Source of the DNA: Maricaulis salignorans
GTDB lineage: Bacteria > Pseudomonadota > Alphaproteobacteria > Caulobacterales > Maricaulaceae
Direction of reading: 5' to 3'
Length of the DNA stretch: 50,178 bases
Assembly (NCBI RefSeq): GCF_900103475.1
Contig: NZ_FNHG01000022.1
Span: 1 to 50,178, forward strand
The position numbers and the translations under genes are program-made. Within the stretch, counting starts at the first letter, position 1; each line of letters starts with the position of its first letter. The notes under the pieces were generated by a model. It worked only from the letters and a program-made list of their open reading frames with translations, searched no databases and was not told the origin of the DNA. This document shows, in pieces, positions 34,993 to 43,589 of the stretch.

Positions 34993-35004
34993 CGTTATCA
35001 GGTC

Positions 35005-36093
35005 TTACTCGGCATGTCCGGCAACGGACTGGACATAGGCCGTACGCACATCCTGGTTCTGCTCGTCGAACTCGGCGGCGATTTTCTCATCCTGGGAGGA
35101 GAGCTCGTCGAGATCGAGTTCGGAGAAGTGCATCACGCCCATATCGACATAGGCCTTCTGGATGCGCGGCCCCCAAAGACCGATATCCTTGACGATTGGC
35201 ACGATGCGCTGGAACAGGAAGGTCCGGAACAGCTGCATCGTGGCCGATTGCTCGACGTATTTGACGCATTCATCGACGGGCAGGCCCATCACTTCGAACA
35301 CTTCACGCGCCTGGAAGCGGTCACGCATCAGATAACAGGCCTCGACGAGGAATTCCTCGCGCTCATCGCGCTCGGCATCGGTGAGGGTCGGATAATAATC
35401 GCGCAGCGACAGACGGCCGAAGGCGACATGGCGCGCTTCGTCTTCCATCACATAGGCGTTGACCATGCGGGCCAGCGGGTTCTGGGCGACATCGCGGATC
35501 GTGCCGAAGGCGGCCAGAGCCAGGCCTTCAATAACGACCTGCATCGCCAGATAGGTCATGTCCCAACGGCTGTCGCGCAGAGCCTGGTCGATCAGCTGCT
35601 GCAGCGGCGCGGTCATCGGATAGGCGACACCGAACTTAGTCAGGAGATTCTTGTAGGCCTCGACATGGCGCGCCTCGTCCATCACCTGGGTGGAGGCATA
35701 GAATTTGGCGTCGAGATCGGGAACCTGCTGCACGATCTTGGCGGCACAGATCAGCGCAGCCTGCTCGCCCTGCATGAATTGGGAGATGTTCCAGGCCTGG
35801 GAGTGGCGGCGGAATTCGCGCTTCTCCGACTTGTTCATCTTGTCCCACATCGGGGAGCCGAAAATCGCATTGGCCTCTTCGGGCATTTGCATGGGATTTT
35901 CGAAGTCGAGTTCCTGGGTCCAGTCGATGCGGTTGACCGCATCCCACTGCATGTCCTTGCCCTTCTGGTAGAGATGCATGAGCGTCGTGCGCCCTTCATC
36001 ATAGTCCCAGTCAAACAGGGTGGTGAAGTCCTGTGGCACGGACCACGACTTGTCGATATTCGGAATCGGATACAGCTCGCGCAGCGTTCCCAT
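35005..36093 (-). CDS. Ferritin-like diiron oxygenase family protein
   Basis: 362 residues, mostly helical. The carboxylate/His set of a diiron four-helix bundle is complete: Glu110 (FMQGEQAAL), Glu140-x-x-His143 (MDEARHVEAY), Glu189 (VIEGLAL) and Glu219-x-x-His222 (EDEARHVAFG). The E-30-ExxH-46-E-30-ExxH spacing is close to that of bacterial diiron monooxygenase hydroxylases and AurF-like N-oxygenases. GGGGAGG precedes ATG 36093. No reductase or ferredoxin gene is adjacent. A GTGAAC-N3-GTTCAC palindrome lies 39 bp upstream. Substrate unknown; proximity to a membrane hydroxylase suggests lipid or alkane chemistry. Confidence 0.8.
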   Translation of the reverse strand: MGTLRELYPIPNIDKSWSVPQDFTTLFDWDYDEGRTTLMHLYQKGKDMQWDAVNRIDWTQELDFENPMQMPEEANAIFGSPMWDKMNKSEKREFRRHSQAWNISQFMQGEQAALICAAKIVQQVPDLDAKFYASTQVMDEARHVEAYKNLLTKFGVAYPMTAPLQQLIDQALRDSRWDMTYLAMQVVIEGLALAAFGTIRDVAQNPLARMVNAYVMEDEARHVAFGRLSLRDYYPTLTDAERDEREEFLVEACYLMRDRFQAREVFEVMGLPVDECVKYVEQSATMQLFRTFLFQRIVPIVKDIGLWGPRIQKAYVDMGVMHFSELDLDELSSQDEKIAAEFDEQNQDVRTAYVQSVAGHAE

Positions 36094-36131
36094 GGCGTTG
36101 AACCTCCCCAGGTATGGCCAGAAATCTACAG

Positions 36132-36146
36132 GTGAACAACGTTCAC
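36132..36146. promoter_or_regulatory. Perfect palindrome GTGAAC-AAC-GTTCAC upstream of the diiron gene
   Basis: Six-base arms with a 3-nt spacer, 39 bp before ATG 36093. The same motif with one change occurs at 40619-40633 before the serine hydrolase - GMC - aldehyde dehydrogenase operon. The size and symmetry fit a TetR-family operator; no such regulator gene is in the window. Confidence 0.6.
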
Positions 36147-36212
36147 TTCCCCAACATCAGTCAATTTTTCGCGGAAGGCAAGCGGTTTGCGAAAAATGTA
36201 ATGAGCAATCCC

Positions 36213-37193
36213 CTACTCCGCCGCCGTCTGGGACGCGGCGGCCGGGGCTGTTGTGGAATCCGCGCTGGCCTCAGATTGCGTTGCGCCGCCTGTCCGGGCC
36301 AGCCAACGCGCCTTGATCTGCTTCGAGGTCGCGCGAGAGCCATCTGGCGTCCAGCCTGGCGGCGCCAGCAGATACATCATCGCGTCCTTCAGCGATTTGG
36401 CATGACGCATATCCCGGAAAACCGCCAGCCATTCATGGATCGCGATTTTGAACGGGTTGTGGGTGTCGATATTATGGATGATGCCATAACGGCATTTCTC
36501 CTCCTCCAGCTCGGGCTGGAAGGTTCCGAATATCTTGTCCCAGACGATGAAGACACCGGCGAAATTGCGATCGAGGTAGATCGGGTTGGTCGCGTGATGC
36601 ACGCGATGGTGCGAGGGCGTGTTCATGACGGCCTCGAACCAGGCCGGCATTTTCTTGATCGCCTCGGTATGGAACCAGAATTGATAGATCAGGTTGAAGC
36701 CCGACACGATGCCGATCACGAGCGGATGGAAACCGAGCAGGATCATCACCGATCCGAGCCAGAGGAATTTCAACGTCAGCGGGCTGAGCCAGGACTGCCG
36801 CAGGGCCGTGGTCAGATTATAGTGCTGTGAGGAATGATGGACGATATGGTCGGCCCAGAACCAGCGCACAGTGTGACCCAGGCGGTGGACCCAGTAATAG
36901 ATGAAATCATCCAGCACGAAGGCGACCGGCCAGATCCACCAGGGAAAGCCGATATCGAAGATGCGGAACTGGTAGATGAACATCGCCCAGGCGGTGACAA
37001 TCCCGCCAAGCAATACGCCAGAGATGGAATTACCGAATCCCATGGCCAGGCTGGAAAAGCTGTCGCGCGCCTCGAAACGGGCCGAGCCCGTCCGTTTCGC
37101 GTGCAGCATCTCGATGCAGACCAGAATCACGAAAAGCGGGATCGCGTAATAGATGGGGTTAAAGGTCTCTACAAAGGCCGGGACGTCCATCAT
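36213..37193 (-). CDS. Membrane fatty acid hydroxylase / sterol desaturase superfamily protein
   Basis: 326 residues with four or so membrane segments (about 12-30, 48-70, 78-100, 145-175). The three histidine clusters of the superfamily are present: HRLGH (about 104-108), HHSSQHYN (about 117-124) and HHRVHH (about 196-201), expected to bind two irons at the cytoplasmic face. The C-terminal tail is low-complexity Ala/Thr/Ser. Directly follows the small membrane-protein gene (TAG immediately before ATG), so the two are co-translated. Reaction could be hydroxylation or desaturation of a lipid or sterol-like compound. Confidence 0.88.
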   Translation of the reverse strand: MMDVPAFVETFNPIYYAIPLFVILVCIEMLHAKRTGSARFEARDSFSSLAMGFGNSISGVLLGGIVTAWAMFIYQFRIFDIGFPWWIWPVAFVLDDFIYYWVHRLGHTVRWFWADHIVHHSSQHYNLTTALRQSWLSPLTLKFLWLGSVMILLGFHPLVIGIVSGFNLIYQFWFHTEAIKKMPAWFEAVMNTPSHHRVHHATNPIYLDRNFAGVFIVWDKIFGTFQPELEEEKCRYGIIHNIDTHNPFKIAIHEWLAVFRDMRHAKSLKDAMMYLLAPPGWTPDGSRATSKQIKARWLARTGGATQSEASADSTTAPAAASQTAAE

Positions 37194-37610
37194 CTACTCC
37201 TGCATTGCGTTGAGCTTGTCGGCCCATATTCGGGCCTCGCCGGCATCGGCAAACGCCATGGTGAATGGCGGAAAGGTGAAATCATTGAGGCGAATGGTCA
37301 GACGGGCATCCTCGGCCAGCCGGGCAGCACGCACCATGCCTGGCTCGATATAGCGGATGACAAACTCATCGCCCTTCGCCTTGAGCAAACCTATCCGCTG
37401 CCCCCCATTTTCCTCGACCAGGGCGGCGCTGCCGGCCTGGGCCAGCACGCCGGGACCGGCCTGGAAGCCGACCGCATCAGTGTCGAGCCGCTCGACCGCT
37501 TCGTCCAGGCTACTCAATCGGGCCGGCTCCCCGAGGCGCAAGACGACATTCAGGGCGACCATCGCGGAAATCCCGACGAATGACCCCAACATGACCCAGA
37601 CAAACAGCAT
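37194..37610 (-). CDS. Membrane-anchored protein of unknown function
   Basis: 138 residues from ATG 37610, which has GGGAG 6 nt upstream; a TTG at 37625 is a poorer choice. One N-terminal helix (about 1-22) is followed by a soluble domain with alternating hydrophobic strands and a final amphipathic helix (DAGEARIWADKLNAM). That helix and domain length recall pleckstrin-like or small beta domains, but I cannot name it. It is the first gene of a two-gene unit with the fatty acid hydroxylase. Confidence 0.65.
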   Translation of the reverse strand: MLFVWVMLGSFVGISAMVALNVVLRLGEPARLSSLDEAVERLDTDAVGFQAGPGVLAQAGSAALVEENGGQRIGLLKAKGDEFVIRYIEPGMVRAARLAEDARLTIRLNDFTFPPFTMAFADAGEARIWADKLNAMQE

Positions 37611-37632
37611 CAGCGTCTCCCACAACGAATAA

Positions 37633-37658
37633 GGGCGAAGGCTATACAGCCTTCGCCC
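37633..37658. terminator. Strong hairpin after the TonB receptor gene
   Basis: GGGCGAAGGCT (37633-37643), loop ATAC, AGCCTTCGCCC (37648-37658): a perfect 11-bp stem located 28 bp past the receptor stop. On the minus strand it is followed by TTATTCG, a short T-rich tail. It likely terminates the receptor transcript and separates it from the next leftward unit. Confidence 0.75.
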
Positions 37659-37685
37659 CCATTCAAAGCGAAAATTGAACGCTGT

Positions 37686-40406
37686 TTACCCGCGGATACG
37701 CAGGGTCACACCGTAGGTCCGTGGATCGCCAGGATAAGCATTGACGCTGCTTCCCAGGTAACCGACCGACGGGAAGGCACCCTTGACGTATTCCTGTTCA
37801 AACAGGTTGCGTCCCCAGAACTGGAGACCCCAACGGCCATCATCGGCACCGATACCGAAGCTGCCATTGACCATGGTGAAACCATCCTGGTTGGCAAAGG
37901 TACGCGGATCCTGCGAGGTCATGAGACCGAAGCTGGAGATATTGGTCGCTTCGGCGCGAACAAAGGCTTCCATCGTGTCGGCAACGGCCCAGGTGTAGGT
38001 ACCGGTGATCGATCCGACGAATTCGGAATTGCCGCGATCACGACCGGTCAGGTCGTTGAACAGGGCCGTTACGCCAGCAGTGTTGGTACGCTCGGCACCG
38101 ACTTCGCAAAGTGCGAAGTCCGGATCACCCGCATCCCAGACGCCGACGCCGTTAAAGCCATCGGGGCAAGGTGCGAACTGATAGTCGCCATACTTGCTCT
38201 CGAACAGGTAGGTGAAGCCACCGGTGAAGACCAGGCCCGGGGTCGGTGCCCAGGTGCCTTCGAACTCGAGACCGGAGACCTGGATCGAGCCGGCATTCTC
38301 GAGGGCGAAGCCATTACCAACGAAGTTATTGGTCTGGAAGCCTTCGATTTCCTGATCAAACAGGGCCACCGCATAGGCGAAGTGGTTGTCGAACAGAGCG
38401 CCCTTCATACCAATTTCGAACGAGCTGGAGGTCTCTTCCTCAAACTCGAACACGCCGGTGAAGGCCGCATTGGTCGAGACGTTGAAACCACCTGGCTTGA
38501 AGCCCGTGGCATAGCTGGCATAGACGTTCAGCGTATCCGACACATCATAGGACATGATGATATTGCCCGAGAAATTGGTGTCGTTACGCGAAGTCGGGAA
38601 GTCAGCTGCGTTGACGGGTTCCCAGTTCTGGAAGGCTGAAAAGCCGAGCAGTGGGTTGAAGGCCGTACCTGCCAGATAGGATGGCAGTGGCGAGGTCGGG
38701 TCGATCGGGATCGGCGCGCCACCCAGAGGATCCGGGTAATGCGTCGCGCCCTGGCCGAGCAGGACGACCGGCACCAGATAGGCGCAGGCATCGCCGCCGA
38801 TGACCGGGAAGAGGCCCGGATTACAGAAGCCCGGTGCGACCAGGCGCAGATCCTGGGCCAGATCAAGGAAGCTGAATGCCGACATCGGATCCGGCTGATT
38901 GATCTGGGTGACCATCGTCTTGTCTTCGTTCGAATAACGGCCACCAACCGTTACCGTGAAGTTGTCTGTGACGTTGAAATCGAGCTGGCCAAAGATGGAC
39001 CAGGCTTCGGTGTCATACTGATAATCTTCCGAAATCAGGCCATGAGTGGTGTCGATGAAGCCCTCGGCAGGCGTCGTTGGCAGGGCCGCGCTGCCCGAAG
39101 CCAGCGGTACGAAATTGCCGACGCCGGCGCCCTCATTCATGTCGAGGAAGAATTCCAGCAGCGAGATGCCGCCGGTGCCAGCTGGCAGACCGAGGCTGGA
39201 AACCAGTGCCGCGACGCTTGGTGCCGATGCGGCATCAAAGAAGTTCCGTGCATCCGCACCGTAGGGCGTCGAATTCCGGAAATGCAGCTGGTTGTCGTAA
39301 TAGAAGCCGCCCAGCATCCAGTCGATGGTGTTATCGCCGGTCGAGGTCAGGCGGAATTCCTGGGTGAAGCTGTCATACTGGTTCTGGATATGACGATCGC
39401 TGACCAGGTCGAGATCCGAGAAGTCGGCGTCGAAATTCTGGTCTTCGTCGTAATTGCGCCAGGCCGTGATGCTGGTCAGCGTGAAGGCGTCGAAATCGTG
39501 ATCGACCTGGAAGGAGATGCCGGAGGTATCCAGCACGGTGTTCAGATCACCATCGATTGCGATCCGGCCACCATGCGGATCGGCCGGTACGGCGGTGCCG
39601 CCAAGCCCCACAATGGCACCCAGGTCGATCGGGTCATAATAGGCAAACGGTGCAGCACAGCAGTTTTCGTCGATCGTGCCGAAATCGGCGATCACACGAA
39701 CTTCTGTATTGTCGCCCGGATTCCACAACAGCTGACCCCGATAGCTTTGACGATCGCGGTTATTGATGGCGCGGCCATCTTCAGCGGTCATGTAGCCGTC
39801 ATTGGTGTGCGTCGTGGCGTCGAGACGGAAGGCCATGCTGTCAGACAACGGGCCGGTCACGGTGCCGCGCAGGATGCGCGAGCCGAAATTGCCGATCGTC
39901 ACTTCGCCGGTATAACCGAACTCGTATTCAGGCTTCTGGGTCAGGATGCTGACGACACCCGCCGGCGTATTGCGGCCAAACAGGGTCGACTGAGGACCGC
40001 GGATAACTTCGACGCGTTCAACCGACAGCAGATCATTGATCGCCGAGCCGGAACGCGGGCGGTAGACGCCATCGATGAAGACACCAACCGAAGGCTCGAG
40101 GCCCGGGTTGAAGCTCGATGTCCCGATACCACGAAGATTGAACTCCGTATTGGTCGAGGTCGCGAATTCAGAAACGCGCAGCGAAGGCACCAGCATCTGC
40201 AGATCGGCCGCATCGCGAATTTGCGACTGTTCGATTTGCTCGCCGGTGACGACAGCAACCGAAACCGGCGTGTCCTGCAGCGTCTGTTCGCGCTTTTGCG
40301 CCGTGACGGTGATCGTTTCGACCTGCGCGAGCGCGCCGGATGCGGCAATCAATCCGCTAAGAATGGCGGTCGTGCCCATGACGGCCGCTTTTGAGAATAT
40401 TTTCAT
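37686..40406 (-). CDS. Large TonB-dependent receptor
   Basis: 906 residues. Signal peptide (AILSGLIAASGALAQ), TonB box-like ETITVTAQKREQTLQDTPVSVAV, plug domain with NLRGIGTSSFNPGLEPSVGVFIDGVY and RVEVIRGPQSTLFGRNTPAGVV, and a 22-strand-type barrel ending TYGVTLRIRG. This is the OMR family abundant in Caulobacterales/Maricaulales and sphingomonads for import of large or hydrophobic organics. It is divergent from the serine hydrolase operon across 249 bp holding the GTGAAC palindrome, so the hydrolase may process what the receptor imports. Substrate unknown. Confidence 0.93.
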   Translation of the reverse strand: MKIFSKAAVMGTTAILSGLIAASGALAQVETITVTAQKREQTLQDTPVSVAVVTGEQIEQSQIRDAADLQMLVPSLRVSEFATSTNTEFNLRGIGTSSFNPGLEPSVGVFIDGVYRPRSGSAINDLLSVERVEVIRGPQSTLFGRNTPAGVVSILTQKPEYEFGYTGEVTIGNFGSRILRGTVTGPLSDSMAFRLDATTHTNDGYMTAEDGRAINNRDRQSYRGQLLWNPGDNTEVRVIADFGTIDENCCAAPFAYYDPIDLGAIVGLGGTAVPADPHGGRIAIDGDLNTVLDTSGISFQVDHDFDAFTLTSITAWRNYDEDQNFDADFSDLDLVSDRHIQNQYDSFTQEFRLTSTGDNTIDWMLGGFYYDNQLHFRNSTPYGADARNFFDAASAPSVAALVSSLGLPAGTGGISLLEFFLDMNEGAGVGNFVPLASGSAALPTTPAEGFIDTTHGLISEDYQYDTEAWSIFGQLDFNVTDNFTVTVGGRYSNEDKTMVTQINQPDPMSAFSFLDLAQDLRLVAPGFCNPGLFPVIGGDACAYLVPVVLLGQGATHYPDPLGGAPIPIDPTSPLPSYLAGTAFNPLLGFSAFQNWEPVNAADFPTSRNDTNFSGNIIMSYDVSDTLNVYASYATGFKPGGFNVSTNAAFTGVFEFEEETSSSFEIGMKGALFDNHFAYAVALFDQEIEGFQTNNFVGNGFALENAGSIQVSGLEFEGTWAPTPGLVFTGGFTYLFESKYGDYQFAPCPDGFNGVGVWDAGDPDFALCEVGAERTNTAGVTALFNDLTGRDRGNSEFVGSITGTYTWAVADTMEAFVRAEATNISSFGLMTSQDPRTFANQDGFTMVNGSFGIGADDGRWGLQFWGRNLFEQEYVKGAFPSVGYLGSSVNAYPGDPRTYGVTLRIRG

Positions 40407-40618
40407 GTGAATTTTTCTCCCCTTAAGACGCGGTTTTTTTTAACCAACCGATCCGCGTATCTAGGCCCATTTGAGCATTCCCGGCGCGAGCTGTCAGCCC
40501 GTTTTTCCGATCCTGGCGAAAAAGGTTGTGACATGATGCAAGCATACCGCACTTACCAATTTACCTTTTCGCGTTCCTGCGCCTCTTTCATCCTGACCGG
40601 ACTCTGCTAGGCTGCGAA

Positions 40619-40633
40619 GTGAACAGCGTTCAA
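40619..40633. promoter_or_regulatory. Palindrome GTGAAC-AGC-GTTCAA upstream of serine hydrolase operon
   Basis: Second copy of the motif at 36132-36146, differing in the centre and last base (TGAAC-N3-GTTCA conserved). It lies 23 bp before ATG 40656, between promoter and ribosome site, a typical repressor position. It is 213 bp from the divergent receptor start. Confidence 0.55.
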
Positions 40634-40655
40634 TTTACTGACTCTGGGGAGAGAA

Positions 40656-41948
40656 ATGAAAAGATTTTTCATGGGCTTGGGAGCGATTATCGCGACCCTG
40701 ACAGTGATCGCCGCTGGCTGGTATTACCGGCCCTGGTCCGAGTACTCACCGGCCGAAATCCAGGCCGCCACCCAGCCGGACCAGCTCGTGCCCACTTTTC
40801 GCGATATGGACGATATTTTCCCCTACAGGACGATTTCTGCTCAGGATTCTGCGATTCCCCTGGCGCGGAACACCCGCAATGACGACGTCGGATTCGAGTT
40901 CGACGGCCAGATGCGCACGATCGAGGCCTGGCAAGCAGACTCAGATGCCACCGGCCTGATCGTCCTTCATGATGGCGTTGTTGTGCATGAGGAGTACCGG
41001 CTCGACGCCACGGCCGAGACCCGGCACACCAGCTGGTCGGTCGGCAAGAGCTTTGTCGCGACCCTGATCGCGATGGCGATGCAGGACGGCCATATCGGCA
41101 GTCTCGACCAGACCGCTGAAATGTTTGCGCCGCAATATGCCGGCACAGCCTACGGGCAGACCACGCTGCGCCATCTGCTGATGATGTCGGCAGGGGTCGA
41201 TTTCGAGGAAGATTACAACGCACCGGGTTCCGACATCCGCCGCCTCTTCCTCGGTGCCAATATCTATGGCCAGAATATCGACACGCTGGTGGCTGCGATT
41301 GAACGTGACCGCCCCGCCGGCCAGGACCTGCACTATGTCAGCGCCAATACCCAGGTGCTCTCGGCGGTCGTTCGCGGCGTCTACAATGCGCCGCTGGCGC
41401 AAATCGTCGAGACCAAGATCTGGCGGCCGCTCGGTATGACGGGCGATGCGTCCTGGAACCAGAATATCCAGGGCGATAACGGCATGGCGATCGGCTATTG
41501 CTGCCTCAATGCCCGCGTCGAGGACTATGCCCGGATGGGCCAGTTCTACCTGCAGGACGGTGTCTGGGAGGGCCAGCGCCTGCTGCCCGAGGGCTGGGTG
41601 ACAATGGCGACACGCCCGAATGCGCCCTTCCAGGAGGCCGGCCCGGCTTCGGTCTATCCGCATCGCGGCTATGGCCTGCATTTCTGGGTGCCCGAGAACC
41701 ATGATGGCGAATACTTCATGGCCGGTGTCTACGGACAATATGTATGGGTCGATGAGCGCCGCAATATCGTGATCGCACGCACCGCCGCGGATCCGGCCTG
41801 GACCGGGCGTACCGCAGAATCGATTTCTGCCATGCGCGCCCTCGCCGCCCATTATGGCGATCCGCTCACTGGGGCTCCCGTCGAAGCCCCCGCCGCAGAC
41901 CAACCGGCGCCAGCCGCTGCCGACATCACGGAGACCGGCAATGAGTGA
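40656..41948 (+). CDS. Serine hydrolase, NylB/esterase-like, membrane-anchored or secreted
   Basis: 430 residues. N-terminal signal anchor (MGLGAIIATLTVIAAGWYY). Catalytic motif S128-V-G-K131 (TSWSVGKSFVATLIAMAM), then YVSANTQVL as the Tyr motif, and GYGLHFWV/GVYGQYVWVDE in the C-terminal part. The layout matches class C-type hydrolases annotated as 6-aminohexanoate-dimer hydrolases or esterases. The Ala/Pro-rich C-terminus (EAPAADQPAPAAADI) looks like a flexible tail. GGGGAGAG ribosome site; the last 8 nt overlap the GMC oxidoreductase gene, so the two are coupled. Confidence 0.88.
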   Translation: MKRFFMGLGAIIATLTVIAAGWYYRPWSEYSPAEIQAATQPDQLVPTFRDMDDIFPYRTISAQDSAIPLARNTRNDDVGFEFDGQMRTIEAWQADSDATGLIVLHDGVVVHEEYRLDATAETRHTSWSVGKSFVATLIAMAMQDGHIGSLDQTAEMFAPQYAGTAYGQTTLRHLLMMSAGVDFEEDYNAPGSDIRRLFLGANIYGQNIDTLVAAIERDRPAGQDLHYVSANTQVLSAVVRGVYNAPLAQIVETKIWRPLGMTGDASWNQNIQGDNGMAIGYCCLNARVEDYARMGQFYLQDGVWEGQRLLPEGWVTMATRPNAPFQEAGPASVYPHRGYGLHFWVPENHDGEYFMAGVYGQYVWVDERRNIVIARTAADPAWTGRTAESISAMRALAAHYGDPLTGAPVEAPAADQPAPAAADITETGNE

Positions 41949-43551
41949 GACCCGTTACGACTACATCATCTGCGGCGCCGGTTCGGCCGGCTGTACGGTC
42001 GCGGAACGCCTGTCGCGCGATCCGTCCGTCTCGGTCTGTGTGCTCGAGGCTGGTGGCTCGGACGACAGCCCCATCATTCGCACACCGATGCTGCTTCAAT
42101 TCGCGGTCACCGGCGAAGCCTTCAACTGGGGCTATTGGACCGAGGAGCAAAAGCATTTGCACGACCGCAAACTGCTCTGGCCGCGCGGCAAGACCCTGGG
42201 TGGCTCCTCCTCGATCAATGCGATGCATTATATGCGCGGGGCGCATGAGAATTTCGACGAATGGGAAAGCGTCTACGGGGCGCAAGGCTGGAACTGGGCC
42301 AATGCCCTGCCCGCCTTCAAGGAAGTCGAGCACCAGACTCGCGGTGCCAGCGAGCTTCACGGCACCGACGGCCCGCTCTGGGTCCAGGATATTGCGCCGC
42401 TCAATCCACTGACCGAGGCCTTCTTCAAGGCCGGTGACGAGCTGCAATACAAGCGCAATTCCGACTTCAACGGCCCGACCCAGGAAGGCTTCGGCCCCTA
42501 TCAGGTGACGCAGAAGGGTCATAAGCGCTGTTCCGCCGCCGACGCTTTCCTGCGCCCGGCCCTGGAACGCGAGAATTGCAGCGTCACCACAAAGGCAATG
42601 GTCCGCCGCGTGATCATCGAGGGTGGCCGTGCCACTGGTGTCGAAGTCGACATTGATGGCGTCACCACCACCCTCACCGCGCGCAAGGAGATCATCCTGT
42701 CGGGCGGTGCGATCAATTCACCGCAAACCCTGCTGCTCTCCGGCGTCGGGCCCGCCGATGAGTTGCGCGCCATGGGCATCAGTGTCGAATCCGACCTGCC
42801 CGGCGTCGGCAAGAATTTGCAGGACCATCTCGACATCACGGCCCAGCTCTGGACCAAATCCTCGACCTCGATCGGCAATTCCCTGCGCTCCCTGCCGCAC
42901 CACATGTATATGGTGGCGCGCTGGGCACTGGCCGGCGACGGCCCCTTCACCGTCAATCCGGTACAGGGCGGCGCCTTCATCAAGTCTGCCTTCGCCGGCG
43001 ATCTGCCGGATCTGCAACTGGTCTTCATCCCGGCCATCTCCAATCCGCACGGAATCGAGAAGGCCACCGGTCATGGCGTCACGCTGCATGCCTGCCAGCT
43101 CTATCCGAAGAGCCGCGGCGAGATCACGCTCAAATCGACTGACCCCTATGAACATCCGGCCATTCAGCCGAACTATCTCGAGGATGAATTCGATCTCGAC
43201 GTGCTCGCCGATGGTCTGTCCAAGGTGCGCGAGATCCTCGCCTCACCGGCCTTTGATTATGATCGCAAGTCAGAACGCTGGCCCGGCGCCGAGGTGACAA
43301 CGCTCAACGGCCTCAAGGATGATGTTCGAAAGCGCGCCGAAACCCTGTATCATCCGACCTCGACCTGCGCGATGGGATCGGGCGAAATGGCGGTCACAGA
43401 CAGCCGTTGCCGCGTCAGGGGTGTCGCCGGGCTGCGCGTCGTTGATGCGTCCGTGATGCCGCGCCTGGTCGGCGGCAATACGAATGCGCCAACGATCATG
43501 ATCGCCACCCGCGCCGGCGACATGATCGCGCAAGACAACAACACGGCCTGA
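41941..43551 (+). CDS. GMC-family FAD-dependent alcohol dehydrogenase
   Basis: About 536 residues. FAD Rossmann motif CGAGSAGCTVAERLS (GxGxxG at 12-17), GGSSSINAMHYMRG signature 1, SGGAINSPQTLLLSGVGP signature 2, and C-terminal HPTSTCAMG plus GLRVVDASVMPRLVGGNTNAPTIMIA typical of choline/PEG/alcohol dehydrogenases. ATG 41941 with GGAG upstream gives the family N-terminus; the further ATG at 41854 is rejected. It is followed by an aldehyde dehydrogenase, so it probably oxidises an alcohol released by the hydrolase to an aldehyde. Confidence 0.93.
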   Translation: MSETRYDYIICGAGSAGCTVAERLSRDPSVSVCVLEAGGSDDSPIIRTPMLLQFAVTGEAFNWGYWTEEQKHLHDRKLLWPRGKTLGGSSSINAMHYMRGAHENFDEWESVYGAQGWNWANALPAFKEVEHQTRGASELHGTDGPLWVQDIAPLNPLTEAFFKAGDELQYKRNSDFNGPTQEGFGPYQVTQKGHKRCSAADAFLRPALERENCSVTTKAMVRRVIIEGGRATGVEVDIDGVTTTLTARKEIILSGGAINSPQTLLLSGVGPADELRAMGISVESDLPGVGKNLQDHLDITAQLWTKSSTSIGNSLRSLPHHMYMVARWALAGDGPFTVNPVQGGAFIKSAFAGDLPDLQLVFIPAISNPHGIEKATGHGVTLHACQLYPKSRGEITLKSTDPYEHPAIQPNYLEDEFDLDVLADGLSKVREILASPAFDYDRKSERWPGAEVTTLNGLKDDVRKRAETLYHPTSTCAMGSGEMAVTDSRCRVRGVAGLRVVDASVMPRLVGGNTNAPTIMIATRAGDMIAQDNNTA

Positions 43552-43589
43552 GTTCGCCCGTCGAACCCAGACGAAATCAGGAGGCCGCC

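Noticed and set aside
36164-36197. ATTTTTCGC...GCGAAAAAT inverted repeat as terminator of the hydroxylase operon
   Set aside because: Nine-base arms are perfect, but the A/T-rich runs lie at the stem ends on the wrong side for a rho-independent terminator in the minus direction, and it overlaps the diiron gene promoter region. Its role is unclear.
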